Assembly (NCBI GenBank): GCA_014529385.2 | Contig: CM043959.1 | Coordinates: 6,042,466 to 6,106,465 of the forward strand | Direction of reading: 5' to 3' | Length of the DNA: 64,000 bases | Source of the DNA: Adiantum capillus-veneris | Lineage: Eukaryota; Streptophyta; Polypodiopsida; Polypodiales; Pteridaceae | Shown: in pieces, positions 53,031-64,000 of the stretch | How positions within the stretch are numbered: position 1 is the first letter of the stretch | Layout of the letters: every line of letters starts with the position of its first letter | Notes under the pieces: model-generated | Database searches by the model: none | Seen by the model: the letters and a program-made list of their open reading frames with translations, nothing else | What the model was told of the DNA's origin: nothing | Position numbers and translations under genes: made by a program

Positions 53031-54150
53031 TCACTTTAGAAAATCAAACACTAAGAACAGAGAATGAGACCCTCCACAAACAGCTCCAAGATCTACAAGA
53101 GCAACAAAGAAGAGAGACAGAGACACCACAAGAAGAATCAGGTGGAGCAGCCATAGAGCTACCAGAAACTGGAGAGGCAACCACAATTGCAGATCCAGCC
53201 CCAGTTCAAGAGGTGGCCTCACCTTCAGGAATCTCTGAAGCAGAAGAACAAAGGCTCCATGACCAAATAGAAAAGTCAGCAGAAGAGAGTGCCAAGGCGG
53301 AAATGGAATGGGAGAGGAGACTCCTAATCTCCATTAGACTTCAGGGACTAGACACAAAAGTGCTCCATGAAGAGTGGATGCAACCCAGCCTGCCTTTCCC
53401 TTTGATGAAGTTTGAAGTGATAAAAACGAAAAAGAGAATAGAGGAGGAGCAGTATGTCGCTCTTTTCGAAGGCGACATCACAAAAGAGGAACAATCAAAG
53501 AAGATTGTAGATTCGCAGCCTAGATGGAGGAAAGGTTGGCTGAACAAATACCCAGCCTACCTCATCTACTTGGTGGAGGCACCAAAGGAGATTCGGGAGA
53601 ATGCAACCTTCTGCCCGGTGCCAAGAGTCAGAAACTAGAAAGAGCATGGCAAGATTGCAGAAAAGAAGCCAAATTGGCTTAATTATCCCAGGATGCCAGG
53701 ACCAAAGGCAGGAGAGAGAATAGGTAAAGCCTACATGGTGAAAACCCTAACGGGCACCATCAAGCTCTTTACTGGCTCTCCTGACCTTTCGTGTCAGATG
53801 CTCAAGAAAATCTGCAGGACTCTCTTAGCTTGCATTGAAGTGTTCGCGCCAGATAAAGCCACGACCTCGAGTCTACTATCGACGGCCGACACAGTGACTG
53901 ATATGATATATGATCTTTCATTGCAGCCTTCTCCAAAAGTGTTGCACCTCCTATACCAGAGGATTATGTTTTTGCCTAGCTTCCACATGCAAACATTCGA
54001 AGAAGCTTTCTACACCGGCTTTTTCACCCACGAAAGTAAAATATTCGGCCCAACCTTGACCATCGGCAACCTACGATAGGAATCACATTTGCAGATGCTC
54101 TCAAGACGACAGGACTTTATTGACCAATCATAAAAGTCATGTCAGGGACG
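53031..54150 (+). pseudogene. GG copy E ORF3 fragment
   Basis: It starts at TLENQTLRTENETLHKQ and continues to the family C-terminus. It is interrupted by a TAG at 53636-53638 (TGG to TAG) and another at about 54077-54079 (TAC to TAG). It is otherwise very close to fragment D. Confidence 0.88.
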
Positions 54151-54160
54151 ACATGAACGC

Positions 54161-54172
54161 GGAGGGGGGGAG
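54161..54172 (+). other. 3' polypurine tract of GG copy E
   Basis: GGAGGGGGGGAG adjoins the LTR. Confidence 0.88.
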
Positions 54173-55112
54173 TGTTGAGCCAGCAGAGGATCACACCCAC
54201 ATTTTTGCTCACACTCATCATTTTGTAACCATTGATTGTAATAAATGTCTTTCCGACATTAATTTTGATTTGAGCCATTCATTAAGTAACGGGACTCAAT
54301 TGAGTTTCCAGCTTGTAATTCCGAAGTAATTTCACTTGCTGATGTTATTAGTTAGAGATGTTCTCACCTCCAAGGCTGAGGTATATAAGCCAAAGTTTTT
54401 GTAACCTAAGGGGATTCAGATTATTAATCAAGGTGAGTTTTTGAGCGCCATGACTGTGTCTGAGAGAGAGTGAAAGAGAGAGAGAGTCTTATCTACTTGC
54501 TACGCGAGCTACGGAGCCGCCATTGGAGAAGCGACACCGCCATTGTGTTAGCAACGGCGAGAGCTACGCACAGATACCAAGAGTGCGCGCTATCGGCTTC
54601 TATGTGTGGTGAGTTCCTACGAGCTTCGGTGTGAGTTTTCTTCCAACTCGTGTGTCGGAATGGAGCGTGCAGCATATCTATAGAACCACAACGAGTAGAG
54701 CTACACATTGGTACCATCGGGGTCAAGTTTTGATCACCTGTATTTTTCGGCCTGTCTTCATACGCGTTTACCGCACGGAGTGGTTATAGGTTGATTTTGC
54801 AGTTCAAGTCTTTAGGGTGTTGTTCTTACCTAGTGTATAGACTTCCCCTTGAGTTTGAGATCGATTCAATGATTCTAGATCCTGTTTCGTATAGCATTCG
54901 TTCATAGTACGGATTTCAGTCACTTGCGTATTTTAGAACTTAGATTTGATTTCCTTAGTAGTGATTGTCATTAGAAGGTCGAGTAGGTGATTTGACACCC
55001 ACCTAGTTGTTTCCATGCGCCTACGGGTCAAGATTCGTCCTCGTCTGACAAATTCTGTTGTTGGTTGAGTTCTCGCTATTTAGCTTCCGCTAGCGGCGTA
55101 ACCGCCTTAACA
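54173..55112 (+). repeat. 3' LTR of GG copy E
   Basis: A 940-bp match to 46931-47872 ending CCGCCTTAACA. The following bases are AAGTG. Confidence 0.95.
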
Positions 55113-56752
55113 AAGTGCTCTAGAAGCTAGTACAGATGGCTCCTCAAACAAATCTATACAGTGAAAGATAGGGAAATTCAAAGATGGAATTCTTTATAAA
55201 TCCCCGACGGACAAGGCAAGTGGGCGATCGGTGACCAAAGCTAGTATGAGCGTATAAACACGAGGAGTTCAAGTTGTGGAGCATACCAATCTTTTTGGAT
55301 CCTCAATCAGAGCCCGATCGAGCAAGTTTTGGTCAAGTTCAAGTTTTGGCTGCCTCGATAGATGTGCCATTTGGTGGTTTTTGGGCCTCGACCAGGTTTT
55401 AGAAGATAGAGCTCAACATGTGAAGTTGACAAGAAGAGACGGTTTGTCAATTGGATTCTAGTCAGCAAGTTATGCTAGGGCAAAGTTGGGGTGCAATTAC
55501 CCGAGGAGTGGTGACAGATAGTTTTTACCAATTTTGGCAGCTTGGGCTTGCGGTCTTGGAGAAGCTAGAAGGCAGCAATCTCCATTCGGGTTGACGTCAA
55601 TAGAGTGGTCCCTCACATGGACTTTACAGCTCGAGGATTGATTCATCGCGCACCAAGTTTCTGAGATTTGAAGGGTTGGGGAAAAAAGAGGGGATTTTTG
55701 AGTTTTTTCAAATAAAATTCAAAGTGTTTTTGAGGAGTGGCCCTGTGGCCGCCATGTGGCAGGCGTTGTTGCCCATATGCAAAGTTGGCACTCACTGAAG
55801 CAATGTATATATATATAGAAACGTGAGGTCCATGTTGATCACAAGGAGGGAGAGAGGGGAGCTCCCTCTCACGTGGCTATGGTGGCCCTTTGCAGCAGTA
55901 GGTGGAGTAAACCACACTGATGGACGCTAGCATGCACGTCTAGGTGGCGATGGCAGACTTTGGCGGGGTCGGGGGATGGCCGAGCATTATGCAAGGGATG
56001 ACATGGCATGCTTGGTGGGGCCCTTTCTCGTGCCCCTGAGGCAAAACCCTTTTTGAAGGCAAAGAGTGCAAGAGAACAATGGCAGTACGTTGTTGCTCCC
56101 CCCTTCAATAGAGTGGTGCTCATGTGTTAAAAGAGAGAGAGGGACACCGCCCTTTCAAAATTTCCAAGTGGAGGTGCCTTGGTGGGCCAATCAAATGTGA
56201 AATTCCAAAATCAAAGAGACCCTCCATGAGAGGGGACAAAAAAAAAACGTTTTTGTGGGGCTTTTGTTTGGACTCTGTGGGGGAAGAGAGGCAAGAGGAA
56301 GAGAAGCTTTTTAATAGTCGTCGGGAGCTTGATGGAACTGAGCGAGGAGAGAGAAGGCCATGGTATTGGTTGCACGAGATTTGTAGACAGTTTTTGAGCA
56401 AGAAAAGCCATCATTGTTGCATCTGTTGTGATTCCCCCCTTCTTTTTTTGACTGCTCTTATGCAATCTGCAATGTAGGGTGCATGTGTGGGCATACGCCA
56501 AACCAATGGTGTTTTGTGTTGCAAAGAGGGTGAGAGAGAAGTGTTGTGTGTGTAAAGGGTTGTGGAATGAGTATTGTGGGATGAGTGGGATTGAGTGCGG
56601 TGCTACATAGGGTGTGGGAGTTTGTGGAAGAGTGTGCATGCAATACCTGGCTGGTGTGAATTATGTTTTTTGAAGGTGAATTTGAGAGGAAAGGGGCGTT
56701 GTGGATACCTTGAGCTATATAGGGGAAATTTTGTGTGTGCCTCTCTCCATCT
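55113..56752 (+). repeat. putative 5' LTR region of Gypsy element F
   Basis: No gene is seen. The region ends just before a PBS-like block and gag, and has TATATATATA near 55806 and a second TATATAG near 56716. That fits a long LTR, but its left end is not visible and no second copy is present in the window. ORFs here (56124-56477, 56211-56639) look random. Confidence 0.4.
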
Positions 56753-56754
56753 TT

Positions 56755-56772
56755 GAGTGTCCCCCACGGAGG
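56755..56772 (+). other. degenerate PBS of element F
   Basis: AGTGTCCCCCACGGAGGA resembles the Gypsy-1 PBS TGGTGCCCCCACGGAGGA, with mutations at its start. Confidence 0.5.
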
Positions 56773-56821
56773 AGGTGCACTGATTGCTCCTCCGTTCACA
56801 TAAAGAAGTGTTTCTTTTGCA

Positions 56822-57473
56822 TTGAAAGGCATGGTAACACGAAGCTACATTCCGATTTTCACAGGTGAAGAGAAACCACATGAATGGCTTGTAGATTTTG
56901 TGTTGTACATGTTGTCTCTACGGATGCCGAATGAAGACAATAAAATGCAGACTTTCCCGTTGGTGATGCACAATAAAGCTAATCTCTTGTTTGAAGGTTT
57001 GGAAGGGGAGTTGAGACAGGAATGGCCGGCTCTACGAGTGAGGTTTTTGCAGGGAAGCATCCCCGGTTGAGATGGATGCGAAGCTGAAGGCTCTAAAACA
57101 GGATGTAAGTGAGGAGTTTAATCTGTTTTTGGATCGTTTTGAATCATGTTGGGTAGAGCTAGAAGCGGCTATGCAATTTGCCAATGGTGAGTATTTCAAG
57201 CTCGATAAGTTTATGGCATGTCTGTGAGAGAAAGTGGACTATGAAAGCCCGAAAAACTACAATGGGGCAATAGCGATTGCACAATCAAAAAGAAAGGAGA
57301 TTCAAAAGAAGATAGAACATAGTATAGTGGGCTACAAAATGATGGTGTATGTTCAATCACAAAGTCCTCGAGAGGTAGCCCAGGAGGAAAATCAAGGGAA
57401 TAGGGCTATGGCGGCTATTCCACAGCATTGGGTATGCACGGTTTAAGACATGACGGAGAAAATGCAAGAGTTG
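56822..57473 (+). pseudogene. element F Gag fragment
   Basis: Frames starting near the ATG at 56831 (MVTRSYIPIFTGEEKPHEWL) resemble the N-terminus of a Gypsy gag. After a frameshift at about 57060 it continues VEMDAKLKALKQDVSEEFNL and FESCWVELEAAM. A TGA at about 57226 interrupts it, then VDYESPKNYNGAIAIAQ runs to a stop at 57446. The layout matches Gypsy-1 gag but the sequence is distant. No zinc knuckle is visible. Confidence 0.65.
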
Positions 57474-58155
57474 CAGCTAAGTGTGATTACTTTTCCATGA
57501 AGGATGCATAAACTATGTTGTCATCCATTTTTGCTCTCAAGAGAAATGACAAGGTCACGTAAGAGCTAGGAAATTTGGGTTGTAGTGTCCAAAACAAATT
57601 TCTGCATTACGCAATTATAGACCCACTTGTAGGGTTTGATTTGGCACATGTTGTCGCATGGGATAGAACATGGTCTAGGAACTCAAGGAGTTCGATTTAG
57701 CCAGTGTGGCGCAAGGCTAATGAGGGTCCCTCTCACTCTTATCGTAGAGTGTTTGCAGTAACCTCCACACACAGTACATCTCGTACGTGAAGGATGTTCT
57801 TTTTTTAGACACCCTTACATGAGACATATTCCATATGTGGAGAATATGAGTCTCTGGGACTAACACTGGCACCCACTATTTCAATTCTGTGTCATGACAA
57901 AGTCCCTTGAATCCATTTTCTAAACCGTTTTCAGCATGTCGTATTAGGAACAATTTTAGTGGCCAAAATTTTTTGAATACTTAGAATGACTTGTTAAACA
58001 TACAACTGCTGCTAAACAACATTACTGAATGGTTGTTTATGAATATAGCAAGGCTATAATTTGTTAATGAAAACGTTTTATTTGTACTTAGAAGTGATTA
58101 ATGTTTCACCTTCTATTATCGGTCAAACGTTTTAGCAAGGCTTGCAAATGGTTGT
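57474..58155. other. unassigned sequence between element F gag and copia-3
   Basis: No recognisable coding or repeat. It is probably decayed element F sequence. Confidence 0.4.
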
Positions 58156-58380
58156 TGTTACCATATACATGTGGTAGTGATGTGTGTGAACACACTAGGA
58201 CCGCCGGGGCATTTTTCCCTCTTTAGGAGTTTTTTTCCCCCGAGCATTGTATATACGCCCATCACTCTAGGGCTATCTATCTTTTCATTGCACACTAAGT
58301 AACACACTCTCTATTGTGTCCTTAAGCTTCCTTCGTCGTCTCCAAGCTGTGTGCGTTTCTCTGCAACCCTAATTCCAACA
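58156..58380 (+). repeat. 5' LTR of copia-3
   Basis: A 225-bp match to 61459-61685, with a TATA-like TGTATATACG near 58247. Confidence 0.93.
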
Positions 58381-58382
58381 AT

Positions 58383-58394
58383 TGGTATCAGAGC
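58383..58394 (+). other. copia-3 primer-binding site
   Basis: TGGTATCAGAGC, an exact match to the initiator Met tRNA-complementary PBS of plant copia elements. Confidence 0.95.
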
Positions 58395-58736
58395 AGGTTG
58401 CGTCCTCCGGGGCTTCGTTGCCAGCTGCTCCAGCACACGCCTGCTCACTTTCTCTGATTATAGTGAGGTTTGGCAAGCGTTCGTAGGTTGACAAAATTTT
58501 TTGGGAACGCTCGTAGAGCTCAGTCTGCTCAGATTTTTTATTCAGGCTCATTTCGGCCTCCGTTTCCACTACAAGCAATACTACACATGCTATTTCGTCA
58601 TTTTGTGCAGAATTTCTGTCAGTGCCGTTTTTTGCATAACAAGTGCCTCATAATGGCAGTTCGTTGATGCACTTTATGTACCTGGGATCAAGAAGAATCT
58701 CTTGTCTGTATCCGCACTTGACTTGTAGTCAAATTT
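58395..58736 (+). pseudogene. copia-3 leader and remnant of the gag-protease region
   Basis: Only about 340 bp remain where gag and protease should be. Near 58663-58728 one frame reads ALYVPGIKKNLLSVSALDL and stops; this is the conserved end of the copia protease region just before the pre-integrase domain. No DSGAS and no zinc knuckle are left. Confidence 0.8.
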
Positions 58737-60212
58737 GTGGATGACAGATGTACAGTTCATGATCTCAGTTTTGGTGATGAAATTGTTGCATCTGGTCTTT
58801 TGTGTCGTGGGCTCTATAAGCTCACTTTGTATGACAAGTGTGGACAAAATTTTGCAAATGTTGTTGCAGATTCAAGGGCTATTTCAGATGCAAAACTTTG
58901 GCATGCACGTTTTGGTCATCTGAATTTTGCTAGTTTGCTACGTTTGCAGAAATTTGATATGGTTGCTTCTTTGCCGCCTCTTGAAACACCTGTCAAACAT
59001 GTTTGTGAAGGCTGTATTTTAGGTAGGATGCAGCGTTCTAAGTTTCCAAAGGATGGTTCAATTCGAGCCACATGCAGGTTGCAGCTTGTGCATAGTGATG
59101 TTTGTGGGCCCATGCAAACTCCGTCCTTGGGTAATTACCTATACTTCGTGACTTTCATTGATGATTACTCCAGGCATGCATGGGTATTTTCACTTAAAGC
59201 GAAGTTCAAAGTTTTTATGTGCTTCAAACAATTTCTGGCTATGGCTGAAAATGTCTCGAAATGTACTATGGGCACCCTCCGTTCCGATCGAGGGGGGGAG
59301 TATATGTCTCATGAATTTAATGCATTTCTGTCTAGTCGTGGGATAAAACACCAATGTACAGTGCCTTATATACCTCAGCTTGCTGAGAGGAAAAACAGGT
59401 CACTTACAAAAATGGCACGATGTATGGTCAAAAGTCAAGCTTTGCCGCATTCTTTTTGGCTTGAGGCCATCATGTGTGCCACTTATGTACTAAACAGGTT
59501 TCCTACAAAAGCTTTGCAAACTATTACTCCATATGAAGCAGGGCATGATAGAAGTCCTTCTATTGAGCACATGCGTGTTTTTGGCTGTTTGGCATATGCT
59601 TTGGTGCCACAAACACAGCGCAAAAAATTGGATGATAAGGCTGTCAAATGTATTCTTGTTGGTTATAGTGCTGAAAGCAAAGGTTACAAGTTGTATCATC
59701 CGCAAACAAAACGTATTTTGGTTTCACGGGATGTAGTGTTTGTGGAAGATTCTGTTCAGCCCTTGCTATCATGTACTAGAGACAGTAATGTAAGCTCACA
59801 AGACATTTATGACACTTTGTTGCCTCTTTTCAGTGGTGGAAATACAAATGTAAGTTCCAATGAGGCAAATGTACAGTCTATGAGGGTTTTTGAAAATGTT
59901 ATAGATCAGCCTATTACTGATGCAGATGTACATGATGTACTTGATGAGGAAAGGGCTGAAAATGAGCAGGCTAGATGTATGCCAAAATGGCTGGTGCACA
60001 CTTTGCAAGACAGTAAATTGGATGCACCTTTGTCTAGTTGTACTCATTCAGGCTCTTGCCATGCATCCTATGCATCAGATTGTTATGCTTTGGCTGTGTC
60101 TAGCTTACATGATGTTGAGGAGCCTCTGTCTTTTGATGAAGCACATAATTCAGAAAATTGGATGGCTGCCATGCAATCAGAATATGATGCACCTATAGAA
60201 AATGACACATAG
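58737..60212 (+). pseudogene. copia-3 pre-integrase and integrase
   Basis: This 491-codon frame has the pre-integrase block LWHARFGHLNFASLLRL with CEGC, then the core: D in HSDVCGPM, D in LRSDRGGEYMS and E in LAERKNRSL. In other copia elements the last motif reads P-Q-Q-N-G-V-A-E-R; here three residues are missing (PQLAERK), which may disturb the active site. Later landmarks EHMRVFGCLAYALVP and YSAESKGYKLYHPQT are normal. The frame ends at a TAG (60210-60212) where RT normally has Trp after NDT. Confidence 0.92.
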
Positions 60213-60880
60213 ACTTTATGTGATTTTCCTCCAAGCAAAAAGGCCATTGGTACAAAGGGGGTTTACAAGTTGAAAGACAAGCCGGATGGTGAGATTGATC
60301 GCCATAAGGCTCGACTTGTTCCAAAGGGTTATGCACAACAAAAAGGCATAGATTATGAAGAGACTTTTGCTCCCACTTGTCGTATGACTACTGTGCGTTT
60401 TCTATGTGAATTGGCCGCTCATTTTGGTTGGGATGTACATCCATCAGACATTCTTACTGCTTTCTTGAATGGTGACATATTTGAGGAAGTTTATGTAACG
60501 CAGCCTCGCGGTTTTGTCATAAAAGGACAAGAGGAAAAAGTGTGCAGATATAAAAAGGCTTTGTATGGGTTGAAGCAATCTCTTCGTGCTTGGTATGAGA
60601 AAGCTAACACTCATTTGGTTAAACGAGGCTTTCGTATCATTCCAACAGAAAGCACATTGTATGTAAAGCGCGAGGGTGATGTACTTCTCATTGTGGTTCT
60701 TTATGTCGATGATTTGTTGATCACTGGACCAAATGAGAGACATATTCCTGAATTTAAGGCTGATTTGAATGCTACTTTCAAGATGAAAGATTTGGGGCTG
60801 TTGCATCATTACTCGGGTATACAGTTTAAGCAGTGTGATGGTGGTATTGCCTTGTGTCAGAAAAGTTACATAGAGACTTT
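60213..60880 (+). pseudogene. copia-3 reverse transcriptase, C-terminally deleted
   Basis: It continues directly after the TAG with DFPPSKKAIGTKGVYKLK, then HKARLVPKGYAQQKGIDYEE, the conserved DILTAFLNGDIFEEVYV, KALYGLKQSLRAW and the catalytic LYVDDLLITG. It breaks off after CQKSYIETL: the thumb and connection (well over 100 residues) are deleted before RNase H. GTKGVYK has Gly where Trp is usual. Confidence 0.92.
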
Positions 60881-60919
60881 AGTGGCACTTTACATCTTGG
60901 CTCGCCAGACTTACATGCT

Positions 60920-61338
60920 TTTCAGATACAGATTGGGTTGGTTGTTTTGACACGTGAGTGTCCACAAGTGGTTTTTGTTTCATGCTTGGCAGTTCATGTA
61001 TATCATGGTTGATCAAGAAGCAACCTACTGTGGCCACTTCGAGTTGTGAGGCTGAGTACAGGGCAGTCTTCACAGCTACGGTTGAGTGTGTATGGCTCAT
61101 ACACCTTATGGATGATTTGGGTGTTGGACAGGACACTTCCAACATTATCTACACTGACAGACAGAGCGCATTGGCAGTTGCGAAGAACCTAGTTTTTCAT
61201 GCTTGCACAAAGCACATTGAGGTGCATTACCACTATGTCAGGGAGAGGCTCTCAGCAAGAGAGATCAGCTTGGCTTATGTGCCAACACAGGACAACCCTG
61301 CAGATCTTTTCACAAAGGGATTGTCTCGTGAGAAGTGA
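60920..61338 (+). pseudogene. copia-3 RNase H
   Basis: The frame reads DTDWVGCFDT, a TGA near 60951 (Arg position), then VSTSGFCFMLGSSCISW, TSSCEAEYRAVFTA, IIYTDRQSALAV and NPADLFTKGL. Acidic residues D, E, D and D are all present. The C-terminus runs to 61338. Confidence 0.9.
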
Positions 61339-61458
61339 GAAGCTTTCCACAAAGCTTTGGGCTTACTCCCCTTTGTGGACTGATCATGTCCTCAGGGCAT
61401 GGAGCTTCCCTTTACTCATGTGCCATCTCTCATTCACCGCATCACTCCAAGGGGGATT

Positions 61459-61685
61459 TGTTACCATATACATGTGGTAGTGATGTGTGTGAACACACTA
61501 GGACCGCCGCGGCATTTTTTCCCTCTTTAGGAGGTTTTTTCCCCCGAGCATTGTATATACGCCCATCACTCTAGGGCTATCTATCTTTCCATTGCACACT
61601 AAGTAGCACACTCTCTATTGTGTTCCTTGAGCTTCCTTCGTCTTCTCCAAGTTGTGTGCGTTTCTCTGCAACCATAATTCCAACA
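61459..61685 (+). repeat. 3' LTR of copia-3
   Basis: A 227-bp match to the 5' LTR, directly preceded by the purine-rich AAGGGGGATT. Confidence 0.93.
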
Positions 61686-62999
61686 ATTGCAACAAAAAGT
61701 ATTTGGTTTCTTTTCAGAACTATTTACAGTCCTCTTTATTGTGTGCTAGGAGCATCACATTCGCTATAAGTATTGGCAAGGATGATCATGGATATACAGG
61801 TTCGGTTCTGTTTTTTGCTAAATCCATGCACACTTGGTCTTATGGGCCTAGTGTTTAGCAAAGGTTGATTTGGAGCGGCATGCATATTCATCACATTAGT
61901 TGCTTATGAAGCATTTTGCACTCTATGTGCAGTATCTCTATGAGATTACTTTTGGGTCTACCAATCACCAATAGAGGTCATGGCTCGGTTTGGGTACTTG
62001 TGGATCTTTCAAGGTTAACCATGATGGTTATTCAAGACATTGTTGATTCCTCAGCAATGTTGTACGATATTGTGATACCCGTTTACCAGTCATCTGGGAA
62101 GACTGCCTGCAAACCGTGGGGAAAAACACTTCAATATTGTCCGTTATCCAAGCGGATAGGCAAATTACAAAGTGTAATCTTGTGCTAAAGGATATGCAAA
62201 GTGCGTACGTTAGCACCAAGCAATCCAATTAGTAAGCATTTAGTGCTCTACTCTTAAATGCTCTACTTGGAGTTTGCTTACCATAAGTTAAAGCATGTTT
62301 GCGACTAGGTATAGTCTCTTCATATATAAGTCAGGTTCTCAACCTTGAACACTAGTTCTAGTTAGGTTGTTTACTAATGAAATTTGACAACAAGTCAAGG
62401 ACTTAAACTTGGCTAATGAGTTATGTCAGTAAGTTACTTTCATGGAAAGTGAAAAGAGGTACTCTTTTGGGGTACATCTTTGTTATGATAACTCATTTAG
62501 CATGCTCATGTGCGTTCTAAATGATTGGATAGGAACTGGTAACAAAAGATGGTTTCAAAGGGACAACGAGGAGACAACAATGTAGAAAATCAAGATGTTA
62601 CTCTTGGTTTCATTAGACCTCCTTTCTAAATTGTGTGCCAGTCAAGCAAACAGCTAGATCCATGAAGGATGCCACTGTGGAAAACATTAGTGTATCATTA
62701 CTCTTGTTTCTGAGGACGAAAACGCTTCTCCAAGAGGGGAGTAATGTCATGCCAAGGGTAGGACCGGGCAGGGCCAAGGGCTAGGACGAACATGCGTCTA
62801 GGGGGTCTCTATGTTTAGTAGGCCAAGGGCCTATATAGAGAATGTTGGGTGGAGATAAGCATGTTCCAGTCCCCTATGCCTTTCAAGCAAGAGGAGGTGG
62901 CATTGTAAGATCAAGTAGGTAGACTTTCAGCTTGGGCAAGACCATCCAGAGTATGATCTGGTAAGGGACGCTCAAAGTCAAAAAGCTAATATCACTTTT
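61686..62999. other. unassigned sequence with a PPT-like tract
   Basis: No gene is recognised. Near 62716-62750 GAGGACGAAAACGCTTCTCC is followed by AAGAGGGGAGTAATGTCATG, which resembles the end of a Gypsy pol (EDE...), a polypurine tract and an LTR start. A TATATAGAG lies at about 62833. It could be the start of an LTR of yet another decayed element. Confidence 0.4.
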
Positions 63000-64000
63000 G
63001 GATAGTTGTTGGCACTGAATCCAAAGCTAAGACGACAATGGTCTACAAGCGTTAGCATGAGGCTACCACACGCCAAAGGGAATGTGCATCCAGTGCAAAA
63101 TATGGCCTTGAGGGTGGAAAGTCCTACGGATGTTCTTCCTCTTGTGGAGGCACTCATTGAAAAGAAAATGCAGGTGCATGCATACATAGATGGAGGACTC
63201 CAAGTTTGTAATATGACATAAGGAGCTATGAAGGAGACGTGTTAAAGCAATGGTCAAGTCAAATGTACGCATGAGGATGGCCAATAATGCCAAGGCAAGG
63301 TGTTTAGGTGTGGCTCAAGACGTAAGGGTGAAGGTAATGGGAATAGAGTGTCTGATTGACTTTTTGTGAGAAAGGCAGGTGAAAATGCTTACCCTATCAT
63401 CTTGGGGAGGTTGTGGCTATAGAAACAGGGGCCAAGCAGGATTGGAAGATCAAGGTGTTTACCTTGTCTGATAAAGAAAAGGGAAGGCAAGTAGTGCTAG
63501 GCCTGAAGACTAAAGGAGGCCAGTGCCATCCTATGGCAGCAAGAGATGAAGGGGATTCGACAACAATCTATGAGTATGAGACTAAGATAGCTTATGATGA
63601 GGGTCACACCTATACTACAAGGGAAGAGGATAGTGATGATGATATGTTGAAGATTGATGTTGATTTGTTTGATGTCACTATAGAGGATCCCCCTAGAGTG
63701 AAAGATATGCAGCCTCATGTGCATGGTATAGGTGCAGAGAAGGTGGTGGATATGTTGAGCAAAGACCTAACTAGGTAGGAAAGAGAAGGTTGTGTCGAGC
63801 TTTGTGCTTCTTATCCTTATCTGTTTGTGACGGAGTAGAAGGATCTGCGGGAAGTAAAGGGAGTAGAGCATTAAATCATACTTAGGAAGGAGTACAAGCC
63901 AAAAGCACAAAACTTGAGAAGATTTGGTGAGATTTAAAAGGAGGTGTTATGGCAGGAGATAAATAAGTTGTGAGATGCAGGAATCATATATCTCGTGAAG
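63000..64000 (+). pseudogene. element F protease and start of RT (runs off the window)
   Basis: Broken frames show a Gypsy protease: VEALIEKKMQVHAYIDGG, RMANNAKARCLGVA, GIECLIDF and GENAYPIILGRLWL. They parallel the Gypsy-1 protease block by block (DGGA, VKMANNSKARCVGI, YPFILGRPWL). A charged linker (63413-63778) follows, then pre-RT sequence (CASYPYLFVTE, EYKPKAQNLRRFG) with several stops up to the right edge. The active site reads DGGL instead of DGGA. It is a degenerate element related to Gypsy-1; RT proper lies beyond the window. Confidence 0.8.

Larger units (their letters stand above)
46931..55112 (+). mobile_element. GG copy E: deleted giant Gypsy with two LTRs, 8.2 kb
   Basis: LTRs of 942 and 940 bp (about 13-15 differences by eye), PBS, complete leader, gag with an in-frame 1.0 kb deletion, PR1, start of the linker, then a deletion of about 9.8 kb relative to copy B that joins the linker to the last third of ORF3. 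It lacks RT, RNase H, integrase and PR2, so it could move only with help from an intact relative. The left LTR is also the 3' LTR of fragment D, so no normal target-site duplication can be read. Confidence 0.93.
58156..61685 (+). mobile_element. copia-3: deleted Ty1/copia element, 3.5 kb
   Basis: LTRs of 225 and 227 bp (TGTTACC...TTCCAACA), a perfect PBS, then pre-integrase, integrase, RT and RNase H in copia order. Gag and nearly all of protease are missing, and the RT-RNase H connection is deleted. Flanking 5-mers are GTTGT and ATTGC, not a clean target-site duplication. The fragment at 1-570 is the same family. Confidence 0.92.

Overview
The window reads as nuclear DNA of a land plant with a large, repeat-rich genome. 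It is AT-rich, holds no host gene, tRNA or rRNA that I can support, and consists almost entirely of LTR retrotransposons with plant-type primer-binding sites (initiator Met-type TGGTATCAGA for copia elements, TGGCGCC...GCCGGGGA for Gypsy elements). I cannot name the species. Nearly every coding region is broken by stops, frameshifts or deletions.

Layout. (1) 1-570: 3' end of a Ty1/copia element (family copia-3) with its LTR. (2) 571-3421: unassigned sequence with a GA microsatellite. (3) 3422-21031: an old minus-strand Ty1/copia element (copia-2), split by a younger plus-strand Gypsy element (Gypsy-1, 5097-15967). Gypsy-1 has 2.6 kb LTRs and a second RNase H domain, as in the Tat lineage. A 4-bp CCAG repeat flanks it, and the copia reading frame continues across the insertion. 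(4) 21328-55112: a rearranged cluster of one giant Gypsy family, called GG here. Copy A (+) is truncated at its 5' end and lacks RT to integrase. Copy B (-, 28057-45813) is the most complete. Fragment D (+) is only the end of ORF3. Copy E (+, 46931-55112) has two LTRs but large deletions. From B and E, an intact GG element should be about 19 kb. (5) 55113-64000: a degenerate Gypsy element F (putative LTR, PBS, gag, then protease and start of RT), interrupted by or adjoining a 3.5 kb decayed copia-3 element (58156-61685).

The most unusual object is the GG family. Its gag-pol carries a normal retropepsin (PR1) between gag and RT. A second retropepsin-like domain (PR2, DSGA...LLLGQPW) lies in the same reading frame downstream of integrase, followed by a basic tail with seven W-x-x-K motifs. 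After pol come a polypurine tract, a 2.8 kb spacer, and a separate long coiled-coil ORF (ORF3, about 1,090 codons in two frames) before the 3' LTR. A 22-bp palindrome, GACATCATACG plus its reverse complement, recurs four times in the leader before gag and five times in the spacer before ORF3. The nearest copy is 167-169 bp from each start codon. This suggests a two-module element in which gag-pol and ORF3 each have their own palindrome-bearing upstream region and a terminal polypurine tract.

Of the copies here, only B has all the catalytic domains, and it too is broken. Gypsy-1 LTRs are about 98% identical by eye, so that insertion is fairly recent. Copia-2 has lost key protease and integrase residues and is old.
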